This document shows positions 27,488 to 35,968 of a stretch of DNA of 64,000 bases, piece by piece. Source of the DNA: Geodermatophilus telluris (GTDB lineage: Bacteria > Actinomycetota > Actinomycetes > Mycobacteriales > Geodermatophilaceae); the NCBI RefSeq assembly GCF_900102745.1, contig NZ_FMZF01000002.1:62001-126000 (forward strand). The letters run 5' to 3'. The translations under genes and the position numbers were made by a program. Numbering within the stretch: position 1 is the first letter of the stretch; each line of letters opens with the position of its first letter. Below the pieces are notes generated by a model. That model did no database searches. It was given only the letters and a program-made list of their open reading frames with translations, and had not been told where the DNA came from.

Positions 27488-28744
27488 TCAGGTCACGATC
27501 GCCTGGTTGACCAGGGCGCGCAGGTAGGCCCGGATCGGCAGGGTCGACGAGGGCAGCAGCTGCGTGAAGAACGTGACGACGACGTCCTCGACCGGGTCGA
27601 CGTAGAACGCGGTGGACGCCGCCCCGCCCCAGCTGTAGTCGCCGACGCTGGCCACGCCGCCGTAGCGCACCGGGTCGATCACCATCGAGAAGCCCAGCCC
27701 GAAGCCGACCCCGCGCAGCGGCGTCTCGGCGAACAGCGGCCGGCCGAAGGTCTCCAGGTCGGCGTCGCCGGGCAGGTGGTTGCGGGTCATGTGGGCGATC
27801 GTGCGGGGGCCCAGCAGCCGGCCGCCGTCGAACGAGCCGCCGCGGCGGAGCATCTCGGCGAAGCGCACGTAGTCACCCGCCGTGCCCACCAGCCCGCCAC
27901 CGCCGGAGAGGAACGCCGGCTTCGACAGCGCCGCGGCGCCCATGGTGTCCAGCGGCGCGTACCCCGTGGCCGCCCCGCCGGGCCGACCGGGGACGGCGGA
28001 GTAGAGGCGGGCCAGCGAGGCGGGGTCGTCGTCCTCCCGCAGACCGAAGGAGGTGTCGGTCATGCCGAGCGGCCCGAAGACCCGCTCCTGGAAGAAGACG
28101 TCGAGCGGCTGCCCCGACACGACCTCCACCAGGCGGCCGAGGACGTCGGTGGACACGCCGTAGTTCCACTCCGAGCCGGGCTGGAAGACCAGCGGCACCG
28201 ACGCCCACTGGCGGCAGACCTCGGCCGAGTCGGCCCCCGGCGGGGTGCCCCACTCGTGGCCCATCGCGCGGTACATGGCGTCGACCGGGTGGGCGTGGTG
28301 GAAGCCGTAGGTCAGACCCGAGGTGTGGGTCAGCAGGTGCCGCACCCGGATCGGCTCGACCTGCGGCTGGGTGACCGGCTTCTGCGCCGACCCGGCCACG
28401 TAGACGCGGGTCTCGGCGAACTCGGGCAGCCACCTCGCGATCGGGTCGGTGAGCTCGAAGGCGCCCTCCTCGTACAGCATCATCGCCGCCACCGAGGTCA
28501 CCGGCTTGGTCATCGAGAAGATCCGCCAGCGGGTGTCCTCCTCCACCGGCAGGCCGCTCTCGACGTCGCGCATCCCGGCCCGGCCCACGTGGGCCAGCCG
28601 CCCCCGGCGGGACACGGTGACCAGGTAGCCGGGCAGCTGCCCGTCGTCGACCCAGCGGGCCAGCCGCCGGTCGAGGCGCTGCAGCCGCGCGGGGTCGAGC
28701 CCCACCTCGGCCGGGTCGGTGTCCAGGGCCAGTCCGCTGCTCAC
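27488..28744 (-). CDS. Class C beta-lactamase-like serine hydrolase
   Basis: A 418-residue protein of the AmpC/esterase EstB family. The SxxK nucleophile motif is SMTK (in WRIFSMTKPVTSVAAMM), the YxS/N motif is in WNYGVSTDVL, and GGAAS near the C-terminus stands in the KTG/HxG position. It has no signal peptide, so it is probably a cytosolic esterase or peptidase rather than a resistance enzyme. GTG 28744 with GGAGGA 4 nt upstream decides the start. Confidence 0.88.
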   Translation of the reverse strand: MSSGLALDTDPAEVGLDPARLQRLDRRLARWVDDGQLPGYLVTVSRRGRLAHVGRAGMRDVESGLPVEEDTRWRIFSMTKPVTSVAAMMLYEEGAFELTDPIARWLPEFAETRVYVAGSAQKPVTQPQVEPIRVRHLLTHTSGLTYGFHHAHPVDAMYRAMGHEWGTPPGADSAEVCRQWASVPLVFQPGSEWNYGVSTDVLGRLVEVVSGQPLDVFFQERVFGPLGMTDTSFGLREDDDPASLARLYSAVPGRPGGAATGYAPLDTMGAAALSKPAFLSGGGGLVGTAGDYVRFAEMLRRGGSFDGGRLLGPRTIAHMTRNHLPGDADLETFGRPLFAETPLRGVGFGLGFSMVIDPVRYGGVASVGDYSWGGAASTAFYVDPVEDVVVTFFTQLLPSSTLPIRAYLRALVNQAIVT

Positions 28745-28887
28745 GCGTTCCTCCGTCCCGCGCCGTCCGCCCGCCGGGCGGCGCCTGCCCTCGCATCCTG
28801 ACCCACGCGGTGGTGGGCCCGGTCACAGGGGCAGGCGCCGCCCCGACGGCGGGAGGTCAGACCGGGACGTCGCCGGGCGACCGCCGG

Positions 28888-29172
28888 TCACACCGGGACG
28901 TTGCTGGCGGCCTTCTTCAGGTTCGACCCGGCGCTCACCTTGACCGTGTTGGCCGCGGGGATGTCGATGGACTCGCCGGTCTGCGGGTTGCGGCCGGTCC
29001 GGGCCGAGCGCTGGGTCCGCTCGACGGTGAGCAGGCCGGAGACGGCGACCTTCTCGCCGCGGGTGATCGCCTCGACGAGCTCCTCCTGGAGGCCGTTGAG
29101 GACGGCGTCCACGGTGGAGCTCGGCACGTCGGCGCGCTTGGCGATGGCGGAGACGAGTTCGGCCTTGTTCAC
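28888..29172 (-). CDS. HU-family nucleoid protein
   Basis: A 94-residue HU/IHF-type DNA-binding protein: MNKAELVSAIAKRADVPS, the beta-arm region RTGRNPQTGESIDIPA with the intercalating Pro, and KVSAGSNLKKAA. It lacks the long Lys/Ala-rich tail of mycobacterial HupB/Hlp, so it is a short HU. GTG 29172 follows GAGAGGAT. A 226-nt leader to the divergent aldo/keto reductase gene is GC-rich and holds no other gene. Confidence 0.93.
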   Translation of the reverse strand: MNKAELVSAIAKRADVPSSTVDAVLNGLQEELVEAITRGEKVAVSGLLTVERTQRSARTGRNPQTGESIDIPAANTVKVSAGSNLKKAASNVPV

Positions 29173-29386
29173 GGGGATCCTCTCGTGGTGTCGCGGCCGC
29201 GCGGGCTCGGCGGGCCGCCGTTCGGGATGCCGCCGCGCTGCGCGGCGGCCGCCCCGGGCGGGCGCCCGGGGGACGGCCGGTCCCCGTGGAGGCGGTCCGG
29301 CCCGGGGCACCGTGTCACGTCCGCGGGGGATCTGGCCAGTCCACGGGGCCGTCGGCGCCCCGGCAGCGGTCCCGCCGAGGGCCGCC

Positions 29387-29392
29387 TAGCGT
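29387..29392 (+). promoter_or_regulatory. -10 box of leaderless aldo/keto reductase promoter
   Basis: TAGCGT is followed after 6 nt by GTG 29399. Confidence 0.5.
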
Positions 29393-29398
29393 GGGGGT

Positions 29399-30322
29399 GT
29401 GCCGCAGCTCCCCGGGACCGACCTGACCGTCAGCGACCTGTGCCTCGGCGGCAACGTCTTCGGCTGGACCGCCGACGAGGCGACGTCGCACGCCGTCCTC
29501 GACCGGTTCGTCGACGCCGTCCCGAGCACCCGGCGCCCGTTCGTCGACACCGCCGAGATGTACGGCGACGGCCGCTCCGAGCAGATCCTCGGCGGCTGGA
29601 TGGCCGAGCGCGGCCTGCGCGACCGCGTGGTCGTGGCCACCAAGGCCTCGCCGCAGCAGAAGGCGCACCCGCTGGCGGCCGGGGAGATCCGCGAGGCCGC
29701 CGAGCGCTCGCTGCGCAACCTGCGGACCGACCGCATCGACCTGTACTACGCGCACTACGACGACGAGACGACGCCGCTGGAGGAGACGCTCACCGCGTTC
29801 GACGAGCTGGTGCGCTCGGGCAAGGTGCTGTACGTCGCGGCGTCGAACTACTCGCCCCAGCGGCTCACCGAGGCGCTGGAGACCTCCGAGCGGCTGGGCC
29901 TGACCCGCTACGTGGCGCTGCAGCCGCTCTACAACCTGGTGGAGCGGCCGGTCTACGAGGACGGCCTGCGCGACGTCGTCGCCGCGCACGGGCTGGGCTG
30001 CCTGCCGTACTTCTCGCTGGCCAAGGGCTTCCTGACCGGTAAGTACCGGGCCGGGGAGCGGGTCGACTCGCCGCGCGCCCGCGGCGCGATGGCCTACGCC
30101 GGCGAGCGCGGCGACCGGGTGCTGGCCGCGCTGCAGGAGGTCGCCGCCGCGCACGGGGTGACGGCGGCCGCGGTGGCGCTGCGCTGGCTGGCCGACCGGC
30201 CCACGGTCACCGCGCCGATCGCCAGCGGCCGCGACGTCGACCAGCTCGCCGACCTGCTGCCGATGCAGGACCTGGTGCTCACCGACGACGAGCGCGCCGC
30301 GCTGACCGCCGCCTCCGAGTAG
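29399..30322 (+). CDS. Aldo/keto reductase
   Basis: A 307-residue (alpha/beta)8 NADPH-dependent reductase. The catalytic tetrad is readable: Asp and Tyr in FVDTAEMYGDG, Lys in VVATKAS, His in YYAHYDD. The C-terminal cofactor-binding segment is APIASGRDVDQLADL. Closest in layout to the YakC/Tas group of AKRs, acting on small aldehydes or ketones. The start at GTG 29399 is supported by a TAGCGT box at leaderless distance. Confidence 0.9.
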   Translation: MPQLPGTDLTVSDLCLGGNVFGWTADEATSHAVLDRFVDAVPSTRRPFVDTAEMYGDGRSEQILGGWMAERGLRDRVVVATKASPQQKAHPLAAGEIREAAERSLRNLRTDRIDLYYAHYDDETTPLEETLTAFDELVRSGKVLYVAASNYSPQRLTEALETSERLGLTRYVALQPLYNLVERPVYEDGLRDVVAAHGLGCLPYFSLAKGFLTGKYRAGERVDSPRARGAMAYAGERGDRVLAALQEVAAAHGVTAAAVALRWLADRPTVTAPIASGRDVDQLADLLPMQDLVLTDDERAALTAASE

Positions 30323-30348
30323 CCCCGGCCGCCTCGCGCACGCCGGGG
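30323..30348. terminator. Short hairpin between convergent genes
   Basis: CCCCGGC (30323-30329) pairs with GCCGGGG (30342-30348) around a 12-nt loop, between the aldo/keto reductase stop and the EAL-like stop. Confidence 0.45.
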
Positions 30349-30354
30349 TCGCGA

Positions 30355-31449
30355 CTAGCGGGCGGCGGCGGCCGAGGCGAGGTCCTCGACCCGCACCAGC
30401 CCGAGCACCGCGCCCGCGGTGTCGGTGCAGACGACGGGGTCGAAGCGGTGGGCCGGGGGCCGGGTCAGCGCCCGGTGCAGGGTCTCGGCGACGGCGTCTC
30501 CGCGGTGCGCCCGCAGCGAGACCGGGGCGGTGTGCACGGCGCCGGTGCGCGGGTCGGCCAGCCGCAGCGCCAGCGGCGCGCCCGACGGGTCGACCAGGAC
30601 CACCGGTGGCACCCCCGGCGTGGGCTCGGTCGCCGCGACCTGGCGCACCGGGCGCAGCAGTCCGGCGACGGAGTCCGCGGTCCGGGCGCGGGCGGCCTGC
30701 GCCCGCACCAGCGCGGCGACCTCGGGGTGCAGCGGGGCGAAGCCGGGCGCCGGGCGGCCGAGCAGCCAGCCCTGCGCGAGCGGGACGCCCAGGCGGCACA
30801 CGGCGGCCAGCTCCCCGCGGGTCTCGACGCCCTGCGCGAGCAGCCAGGAGCCGGTGCGGCCGGTCAGCCCGGACAGCACCTCGGCGATGGCCTGGCGCAC
30901 CGGGTCGGCGTCGACCCCGGCGAGCAGGGCCCGGTCCAGCGCCACCAGGTCCGGCCGCAGGGCGGCGACCTGGTGCAGTCCCGACCAGCCCGCGCCGGTG
31001 TCGTCGAGGGCCACCAGGGCACCGCGGGCGCGCAGCGCGGCCACCTGCACGCGCACCGCCGCCGGGTCGGCCACCGGGTCGTGCCCGGTCAGGCCCAGGA
31101 CGACGCCGCGCAGGTCCGGCCGGCCGGCCAGCACCGCCTGCACCGGCCGGCTGTCGAGCAGGTGCGGCGCGACGTTGATGACGAGGAAGGTGCCCCGGGG
31201 CAGCCGCGCGACGGCCGACAGCGCCCGGTGCAGCGCGAGGGCCTGCAGCTCCGCGGCCACGCCGGCGTCGGCGGCCGCGGCGAACCACACCTCGGGGCCG
31301 GCGGTGCCGGGGAAGCGGGACAGCGCCTCGTAGCCGGCGACGCGGGCGCGGGTGAGGTCGACGACGGGCTGGAAGACGACGTCGAGGTCGGCGGGGTCGG
31401 CCAGCAGCGGCCGGCAGTCCGGCAGGCGGGTGGTGAGGGTGCCCGGCAT
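30355..31449 (-). CDS. Degenerate EAL domain + C-terminal CBS-like segment
   Basis: A 364-residue cytosolic protein. Residues ~15-245 form an EAL-type barrel: YEALSRF keeps the EAL Glu, but other catalytic elements have changed. ExTE is GLTG, DDFGTGYSS is DDTGAGWSG, KIDR is ALDR (Lys lost) and AEGVE is AQGVE (loop Glu to Gln). It should therefore not hydrolyse c-di-GMP and may instead bind it or a partner. Residues ~270-364 (VVLVDPSGAPLALRL, VVCTDTAGAVLGLVRVEDLA) resemble a CBS pair. The ATG start at 31449 is divergent from the SpoIIE phosphatase gene. Confidence 0.8.
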   Translation of the reverse strand: MPGTLTTRLPDCRPLLADPADLDVVFQPVVDLTRARVAGYEALSRFPGTAGPEVWFAAAADAGVAAELQALALHRALSAVARLPRGTFLVINVAPHLLDSRPVQAVLAGRPDLRGVVLGLTGHDPVADPAAVRVQVAALRARGALVALDDTGAGWSGLHQVAALRPDLVALDRALLAGVDADPVRQAIAEVLSGLTGRTGSWLLAQGVETRGELAAVCRLGVPLAQGWLLGRPAPGFAPLHPEVAALVRAQAARARTADSVAGLLRPVRQVAATEPTPGVPPVVLVDPSGAPLALRLADPRTGAVHTAPVSLRAHRGDAVAETLHRALTRPPAHRFDPVVCTDTAGAVLGLVRVEDLASAAAAR

Positions 31450-31612
31450 GTCCCGGGTGGTCGTCGACCCCGGTCTCCCGCTTGACCCGCGCCAGGCGGA
31501 GGATCACCCGGTCGGGGGAGCACCCACCGGACGCGCTCGTCCGTATCCGGCGGTGCGCGTGGCACCATGGTCCGCTGCGGCCGTCCGGGCCGCACGCGCA
31601 CGAGGAGGGGTC

Positions 31613-34348
31613 GTGTCCGTCCCCGTGCCGTTGCAGGGTCCTGACGTCCTGCACGACGCCCACCGCGTCGCCGCCGCCCGCCGTCTCCTGGTCGAGGTGC
31701 CCGGTCCGGCGGCCTACGACCGGCTCTCCGGCCTGGCCGCGCGGCTGCTGGGCGCCGACCACGCGAAGGTCACCATCTTCACCGACCAGGACACCGTCGT
31801 CGGCGGGTACGGCCTGCCACCCGGCGTCGTGGGCGGTCCGGCGCTGCTCACCGGACAGCTGTCCGCGCGGGTGGTCCGGGACGGACGGGTGCTCGTCGTC
31901 GCCGACGCCCGCGCCGACGACCGCGTCGCCGACCTCCCGGCCGTCACCTCCGGGGAGGTCGTGTCCTACCTGGGCGCGCCGCTCGTCTCGGCGTCGGGCC
32001 GGGTGGTCGGCGCGCTCGCCGTCTACGACCCCACCCCGCGGGCGTGGCACGACGACGACGCCGCCCTGCTCGAGCACCTGGCCGCCTCGGTGGTCGCCGA
32101 GCTCGAGCTGTCCGCGGCCCGCTCGGCGATCGGTGCCTCGCTCGCCCGGCTCGACGTCGCCCTGGAGGCCAGCGAGGTCGGCATCTGGGAGCACGACCGG
32201 CGCACCGGCGTCGTGTCGTGGGACGAGCGGTGCGCGGCGGTGCACGGCCTCGAGGGCGCCCAGGAGTTCACCGACGTCGACCGGATGCTCGCCGAGCGGA
32301 TCCACCCCGACGACCACGCCGCCGTCCGGCAGGCGATGGCCGAGGCGTTCGCCGGGTCGGGGGAGTACGTCGTCGAGTGCCGGGCGCTGCACGCCGACGG
32401 CGGGATCCGCTGGACGGTGTCGCGCGGGCGCGTGGTGCGCGACGTCCGCGGGGAGGCGGTGCGGGTGCTCGGCACCGTCGTCGACGTCACCGACACCCGG
32501 GAGCAGTCCGCCCGGCGGATGGCCGCGGTGCAGCGGGCGGCCGCGGTGGCCGAGGTCGCCGCGGAGCTCGCCAGCGCGACCGCGCCGTCCCAGCTGGCCG
32601 AGATCGCGCTGCGCGGCGCGCGGGTGCTGGGCGCGTCGTCGAGCGCGCTGGCCGCCTTCGACGGCGACGGCACCCTGCGGCTGCACCTGGGGCAGCGCCT
32701 GGCCGACGCCGCCGCCGCGGCCGCGGCCGAGGCCGACGTCGCGGTGGACCTGACCGACCGCGGTGTGGTCGTCGAGCTCGACGACGAGCTGCCCACCCAG
32801 TACGCCGCCCGTCACGGCGAGCGCTTCCTGTTCCCCGACCTCGACGCGGCGGTCGCGCGCTTCCCGCGGATGGCCGAGGTCGGCCCGGTGCTGGGCGTGC
32901 GTGCGATGGCCGCGCTCCCGCTGCGCGTCGAGGGCCGGCTGCTGGGCAGCTTCGTCGTCGTCTGGGACACCGAGCACGCCTTCGCCGCCACCGACGCCGA
33001 GCTGCTCGACGCGCTGACCGCCCAGATCGCCACGAGCGTCTCCCGCATGCGCTCCCGCGCCGAGCGGGCCGCCGCCGAGGCCGAGCTGATGGCGGCCAAC
33101 CGGCGGCTGCAGCTGCTCGCCGAGGCCGGGCAGGTGCTCTCGGGCAGCCTGGACATCACCGAGCAGCTCGACCGTCTCGCCGACCTGGTCGTGCCCGCGC
33201 TCGCCGACTGGTGCTGGATCGTCGTCACCGAGGAGCAGGGCCGGCTGCAGGAGGTGGCCTGGGCGCACCGCGACCCGGGCCGCCGCGAGGACGTCGCCGC
33301 CTACGTGCGCGCGATGGTGCCGGGGATGAGCGACGAGCACGCCGCCCGCGTGGTCACCCGCACCGGCCGCCCGCTGGTGGTGCCGGAGCTGGACCCCGAG
33401 CGGATCGCCCGCTCGCTGCCCGACCCCGCCGACCAGGAGACCCTGCTGCGGCTGGGCCCGCGGTCGGCGCTGATCGTGCCGCTGGTGGCCCGCGGGCACG
33501 TCATCGGCGCGCTGGGCACGGCCAACGGCGCCGAGCGCGGCCCGCACACGCCCGAGGAGCTGGAGACGGCGGTCGAGGTGGGCCGCCGGGCGGGGCTGGC
33601 GCTGCAGTCGGCCCGCCTGTACGCCCAGCAGCGGGACCTGGCCGAGGTGCTGCAGCACAGCATGCTCACCGCGCCGCCCCGGCCCCCGGGTTCGGAGATC
33701 GTCGTCCGCTACCGCCCCGCGTCCGAGGGCGCGGAGATCGGCGGCGACTGGTACGACGCCTTCGTCGAGGCCGGCGGGCACACGGTGCTGGCCATCGGCG
33801 ACGTCGTCGGCCACGACCGGCACGCCGCCGCGATGATGGGCCAGCTGCGCGGGCTGCTGCGCGGCATCGCCTACGCCGGTGACCCCTCCCCGGCCGAGGC
33901 GCTCACCCGGCTGGACCGCGCTGCCGTCGGGCTGGACCTCGGGGCCATGGCGACGGCGGTGGTGGCCCGCCTCGAGCGGCGGCCCGGGGAGCCGGCGCTG
34001 CTGCGCTGGTCGAGTGCCGGTCACCCGCCCCCGGTCGTCGTCGACCCCGACGGCGGTGTCCGCCTGCTCGACCCCGGGCACGCCGACCTGCTGCTCGGCG
34101 TCGACCCCGGACGGCCGCGCACCGACTGCACCGCCGTCCTGCCGGCGGGCAGCACGGTGCTGCTGCACACCGACGGGCTGGTCGAGCGGCGCGACCGCGA
34201 CCTCGACGCGGGCACCGCCGAGCTGCTCGCGGTGCTGCGCGACACGGCCGGCCTGCCGCTGGAGGAGCTGTGCGACCGGGTGCTCGCGCGGCTGTTCCTG
34301 CCCGACGCCGAGGACGACGTCGCGCTGCTCGCCGTCCGGGTGCTGTGA
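31613..34348 (+). CDS. GAF-PAS-GAF-GAF-SpoIIE serine phosphatase
   Basis: A 911-residue cytosolic sensor phosphatase (RsbU/RsbP type). GAF ~20-165, PAS ~178-300 (LEASEVGIWEHDRRTGVVSWDE with PAC VVDVTDTREQ), GAF ~310-480, GAF ~500-650, then a PP2C-type SpoIIE domain from ~680. The metal-binding residues are in GAEIGGDWYDAF and IGDVVGHDRHAAAMM, and the last motif is EDDVALLAVRV. It should dephosphorylate an anti-anti-sigma factor; none is in the window. GTG 31613 has GAGGAGGGG 4 nt upstream, which rules out the longer frame. Confidence 0.9.
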   Translation: MSVPVPLQGPDVLHDAHRVAAARRLLVEVPGPAAYDRLSGLAARLLGADHAKVTIFTDQDTVVGGYGLPPGVVGGPALLTGQLSARVVRDGRVLVVADARADDRVADLPAVTSGEVVSYLGAPLVSASGRVVGALAVYDPTPRAWHDDDAALLEHLAASVVAELELSAARSAIGASLARLDVALEASEVGIWEHDRRTGVVSWDERCAAVHGLEGAQEFTDVDRMLAERIHPDDHAAVRQAMAEAFAGSGEYVVECRALHADGGIRWTVSRGRVVRDVRGEAVRVLGTVVDVTDTREQSARRMAAVQRAAAVAEVAAELASATAPSQLAEIALRGARVLGASSSALAAFDGDGTLRLHLGQRLADAAAAAAAEADVAVDLTDRGVVVELDDELPTQYAARHGERFLFPDLDAAVARFPRMAEVGPVLGVRAMAALPLRVEGRLLGSFVVVWDTEHAFAATDAELLDALTAQIATSVSRMRSRAERAAAEAELMAANRRLQLLAEAGQVLSGSLDITEQLDRLADLVVPALADWCWIVVTEEQGRLQEVAWAHRDPGRREDVAAYVRAMVPGMSDEHAARVVTRTGRPLVVPELDPERIARSLPDPADQETLLRLGPRSALIVPLVARGHVIGALGTANGAERGPHTPEELETAVEVGRRAGLALQSARLYAQQRDLAEVLQHSMLTAPPRPPGSEIVVRYRPASEGAEIGGDWYDAFVEAGGHTVLAIGDVVGHDRHAAAMMGQLRGLLRGIAYAGDPSPAEALTRLDRAAVGLDLGAMATAVVARLERRPGEPALLRWSSAGHPPPVVVDPDGGVRLLDPGHADLLLGVDPGRPRTDCTAVLPAGSTVLLHTDGLVERRDRDLDAGTAELLAVLRDTAGLPLEELCDRVLARLFLPDAEDDVALLAVRVL

Positions 34349-34367
34349 CACGGCGGTCCTCCGGACC

Positions 34368-34503
34368 GCACCGCGGCCACGTGCCGTCCCCGGCTGGCGG
34401 GGAGCCCGATCGTCGCCTCGTCGCGGGACCCTCCGGGCCCCACTCCTCGACGACACCGCGACCACCTGCCGTCCCCGGCTGGCGGGGAGCCCGATCGTCG
34501 CCA
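34368..34503. repeat. Direct repeat (two ~50-bp units, 85-bp period)
   Basis: A 36-bp block starting TGCCGTCCCCGGCTGGCGGG occurs identically at 34382-34417 and 34467-34502. Similarity continues upstream into ACCGCG(g/a)CCAC. Each unit carries a small hairpin TCCCCG-gctgg-CGGGGA. This and the adjacent repeat copy 4 fill the 274-nt gap between convergent genes; no gene is seen in it. Confidence 0.8.
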
Positions 34504-34510
34504 CGTGCCC

Positions 34511-34616
34511 CAGCGCGTCCCACCGCACCGGAGCGCGTCCTACCGCACCGCAGCGCGTCCCACCCGACGTCCCACGGTCGGGTAGGACACTCGATGATCA
34601 GGTCACCTGATCATCG
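34511..34616 (-). repeat. Intergenic repeat family, copy 4 (with tandem tail)
   Basis: Full element read on the minus strand: palindrome arms GATGATCAGGT/ACCTGATCATC, hairpin arms GTCCTACCCGAC/GTCGGGTGGGAC, then the tail unit CGCGCTGCGGTGCGGTAGGA repeated with variation (CGCGCTCCGGTGCGGTGGGA). It shows that the tail is itself a tandem unit. Confidence 0.85.
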
Positions 34617-34622
34617 CCGCCC

Positions 34623-35861
34623 TCACAGCTCGGTGACGTCGTAGGTGTGGCCGGCGGCGCGCAGCCGCTCGACGAGCACGCCGTCCAGCGCGGTCGCCGG
34701 CGTGAGCGATCCGGCGCGGTCGGGCAGCCGGTCGGTGTCGATCGCCAGGCCCAGGGCGACCTCGCCGAGCATGACCGACGTCGCCTTGTACCCGGGGTCG
34801 CCGGGGCCGGCCGCGGTGGCCCGGTAGCGCCGTCCGCCCTCGGTCGAGGCGTCGACCACCATCCGGAAGAAGCCCTTCTCCCGGGTCGCCTCCGACGGGC
34901 CGCTGCCGGGCGCGGGCAGCACCCGGTCGAGCAGCGCGCGGGTCGGCGGGAACGCCAGCGCGCCCAGCCCCGCGGCCAGGCCGGTGGTGATGCCGGCGGC
35001 GGCGAGCGCCCCGGGGAGACCGCGGCCGGCGCTCATCGACTCCCCGTAGCGCATGCCGCGGCCGTAGGCCCACTCCTGCAGCGCGTTGCTGCGCCGCACG
35101 ATCCGGGTGTTGAACGGCGCCATGACGAAGGGGGCGGTCCACCGGCCGTCGGCGGCCAGCGCGGGAGGGGCGGCGTCCGAGGGCTGCCGGGTGGCCGGCT
35201 CGGCGGCGCGGTCGGGGGAGAGGGCGTAGGGGTCGCCGATCAGCCGGCGCACCTCGCGGTCGGTGGCCATCGCCTCGACCTGCCCCAGCATCGAGGCGAC
35301 CGTGCCGCCGCTGAACCCGCCGCGGACGGTGGCGACCAGCCGGACGTCGGTGAGCCCGCCGGCGCCGTCCTCCCGCGCCCGCTCGGCGAGCAGCCACACC
35401 GAGAGGTCGGAGGGGATCGAGTCGTAGCCGGCGGCGTGCACGATCCGCGCGCCGGACTCCCGGGCGACGGCGTCGAAGCGGTCGATCGCCTCGCGGACGA
35501 AGAGCACCTCGCCGGTGAGGTCGGCGTAGTGGGTGCCGGCGCGGGCGCACGCCTCGACGACGGGCAGGCCGTAGCGGGCGTAGGGACCCACGGTGGTCAC
35601 CAGCACGCGGGTGCCCTCCGCCAGCCGGGCCAGCGACGCCGGGTCGCCGGTGTCGGCCTCCAGCAGCGGCCAGCGGCGCCCCGCGTCCGGCAGGTCCGCC
35701 GCGACGGCGGTGAGCTTGTCGCGCGACCGGCCGGCCAGCGCGACGCGCAGGTCGGGCGGTGCGCTCCGGGCCAGGTACCCGGCGACCAGCCGGCCGACGA
35801 AGCCGGTGGCACCGAGGAGGACGACGTCGTGCTCGCGGTCGGGCTGGCTCACGGCACCCAT
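34623..35861 (-). CDS. Saccharopine dehydrogenase-like / trans-acting enoyl reductase family
   Basis: A 412-residue Rossmann-fold protein. The N-terminal nucleotide-binding motif is VLLGATGFVGRLVAGYLA, followed by ALAGRSRDKL, VGPYARYGLPVVEACARAGTHYADLTGE and YDSIPSDLSVWLL. These are typical of the family containing mycobacterial trans-acting enoyl reductase (Rv2953) and related lipid reductases; true saccharopine dehydrogenase activity is unlikely. A hydrophobic stretch (ALAAAGITTGLAAGLGALAF) may associate with membrane. ATG 35861 or GTG 35852. Confidence 0.87.
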   Translation of the reverse strand: MGAVSQPDREHDVVLLGATGFVGRLVAGYLARSAPPDLRVALAGRSRDKLTAVAADLPDAGRRWPLLEADTGDPASLARLAEGTRVLVTTVGPYARYGLPVVEACARAGTHYADLTGEVLFVREAIDRFDAVARESGARIVHAAGYDSIPSDLSVWLLAERAREDGAGGLTDVRLVATVRGGFSGGTVASMLGQVEAMATDREVRRLIGDPYALSPDRAAEPATRQPSDAAPPALAADGRWTAPFVMAPFNTRIVRRSNALQEWAYGRGMRYGESMSAGRGLPGALAAAGITTGLAAGLGALAFPPTRALLDRVLPAPGSGPSEATREKGFFRMVVDASTEGGRRYRATAAGPGDPGYKATSVMLGEVALGLAIDTDRLPDRAGSLTPATALDGVLVERLRAAGHTYDVTEL

Positions 35862-35968
35862 CCTGGCCGCCCGCGGCCGGCCGGCGCGACCGCGGCGGCT
35901 CGCGGTGCAGCGGCGGGGCGCCGGCGCTAGCTTCCAGCCACACCCGCCGAGCGCCGCAGGAGGCAACC

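Noticed and set aside
27488..28744. Antibiotic-resistance beta-lactamase
   Set aside because: No signal peptide and the third motif is GGAAS-like rather than KTG; better read as an intracellular esterase/peptidase relative.
28800..28887. Hairpin after the HU gene as terminator
   Set aside because: Only short imperfect GC-rich pairings are visible; not distinguishable from background.
29315..34528. Very long minus-strand open frame (>1700 codons)
   Set aside because: It lies opposite three well-supported genes; its translation is compositionally biased (Arg/Gly/Gln/His-rich) with no domain. Such shadows are expected at >75 % GC.
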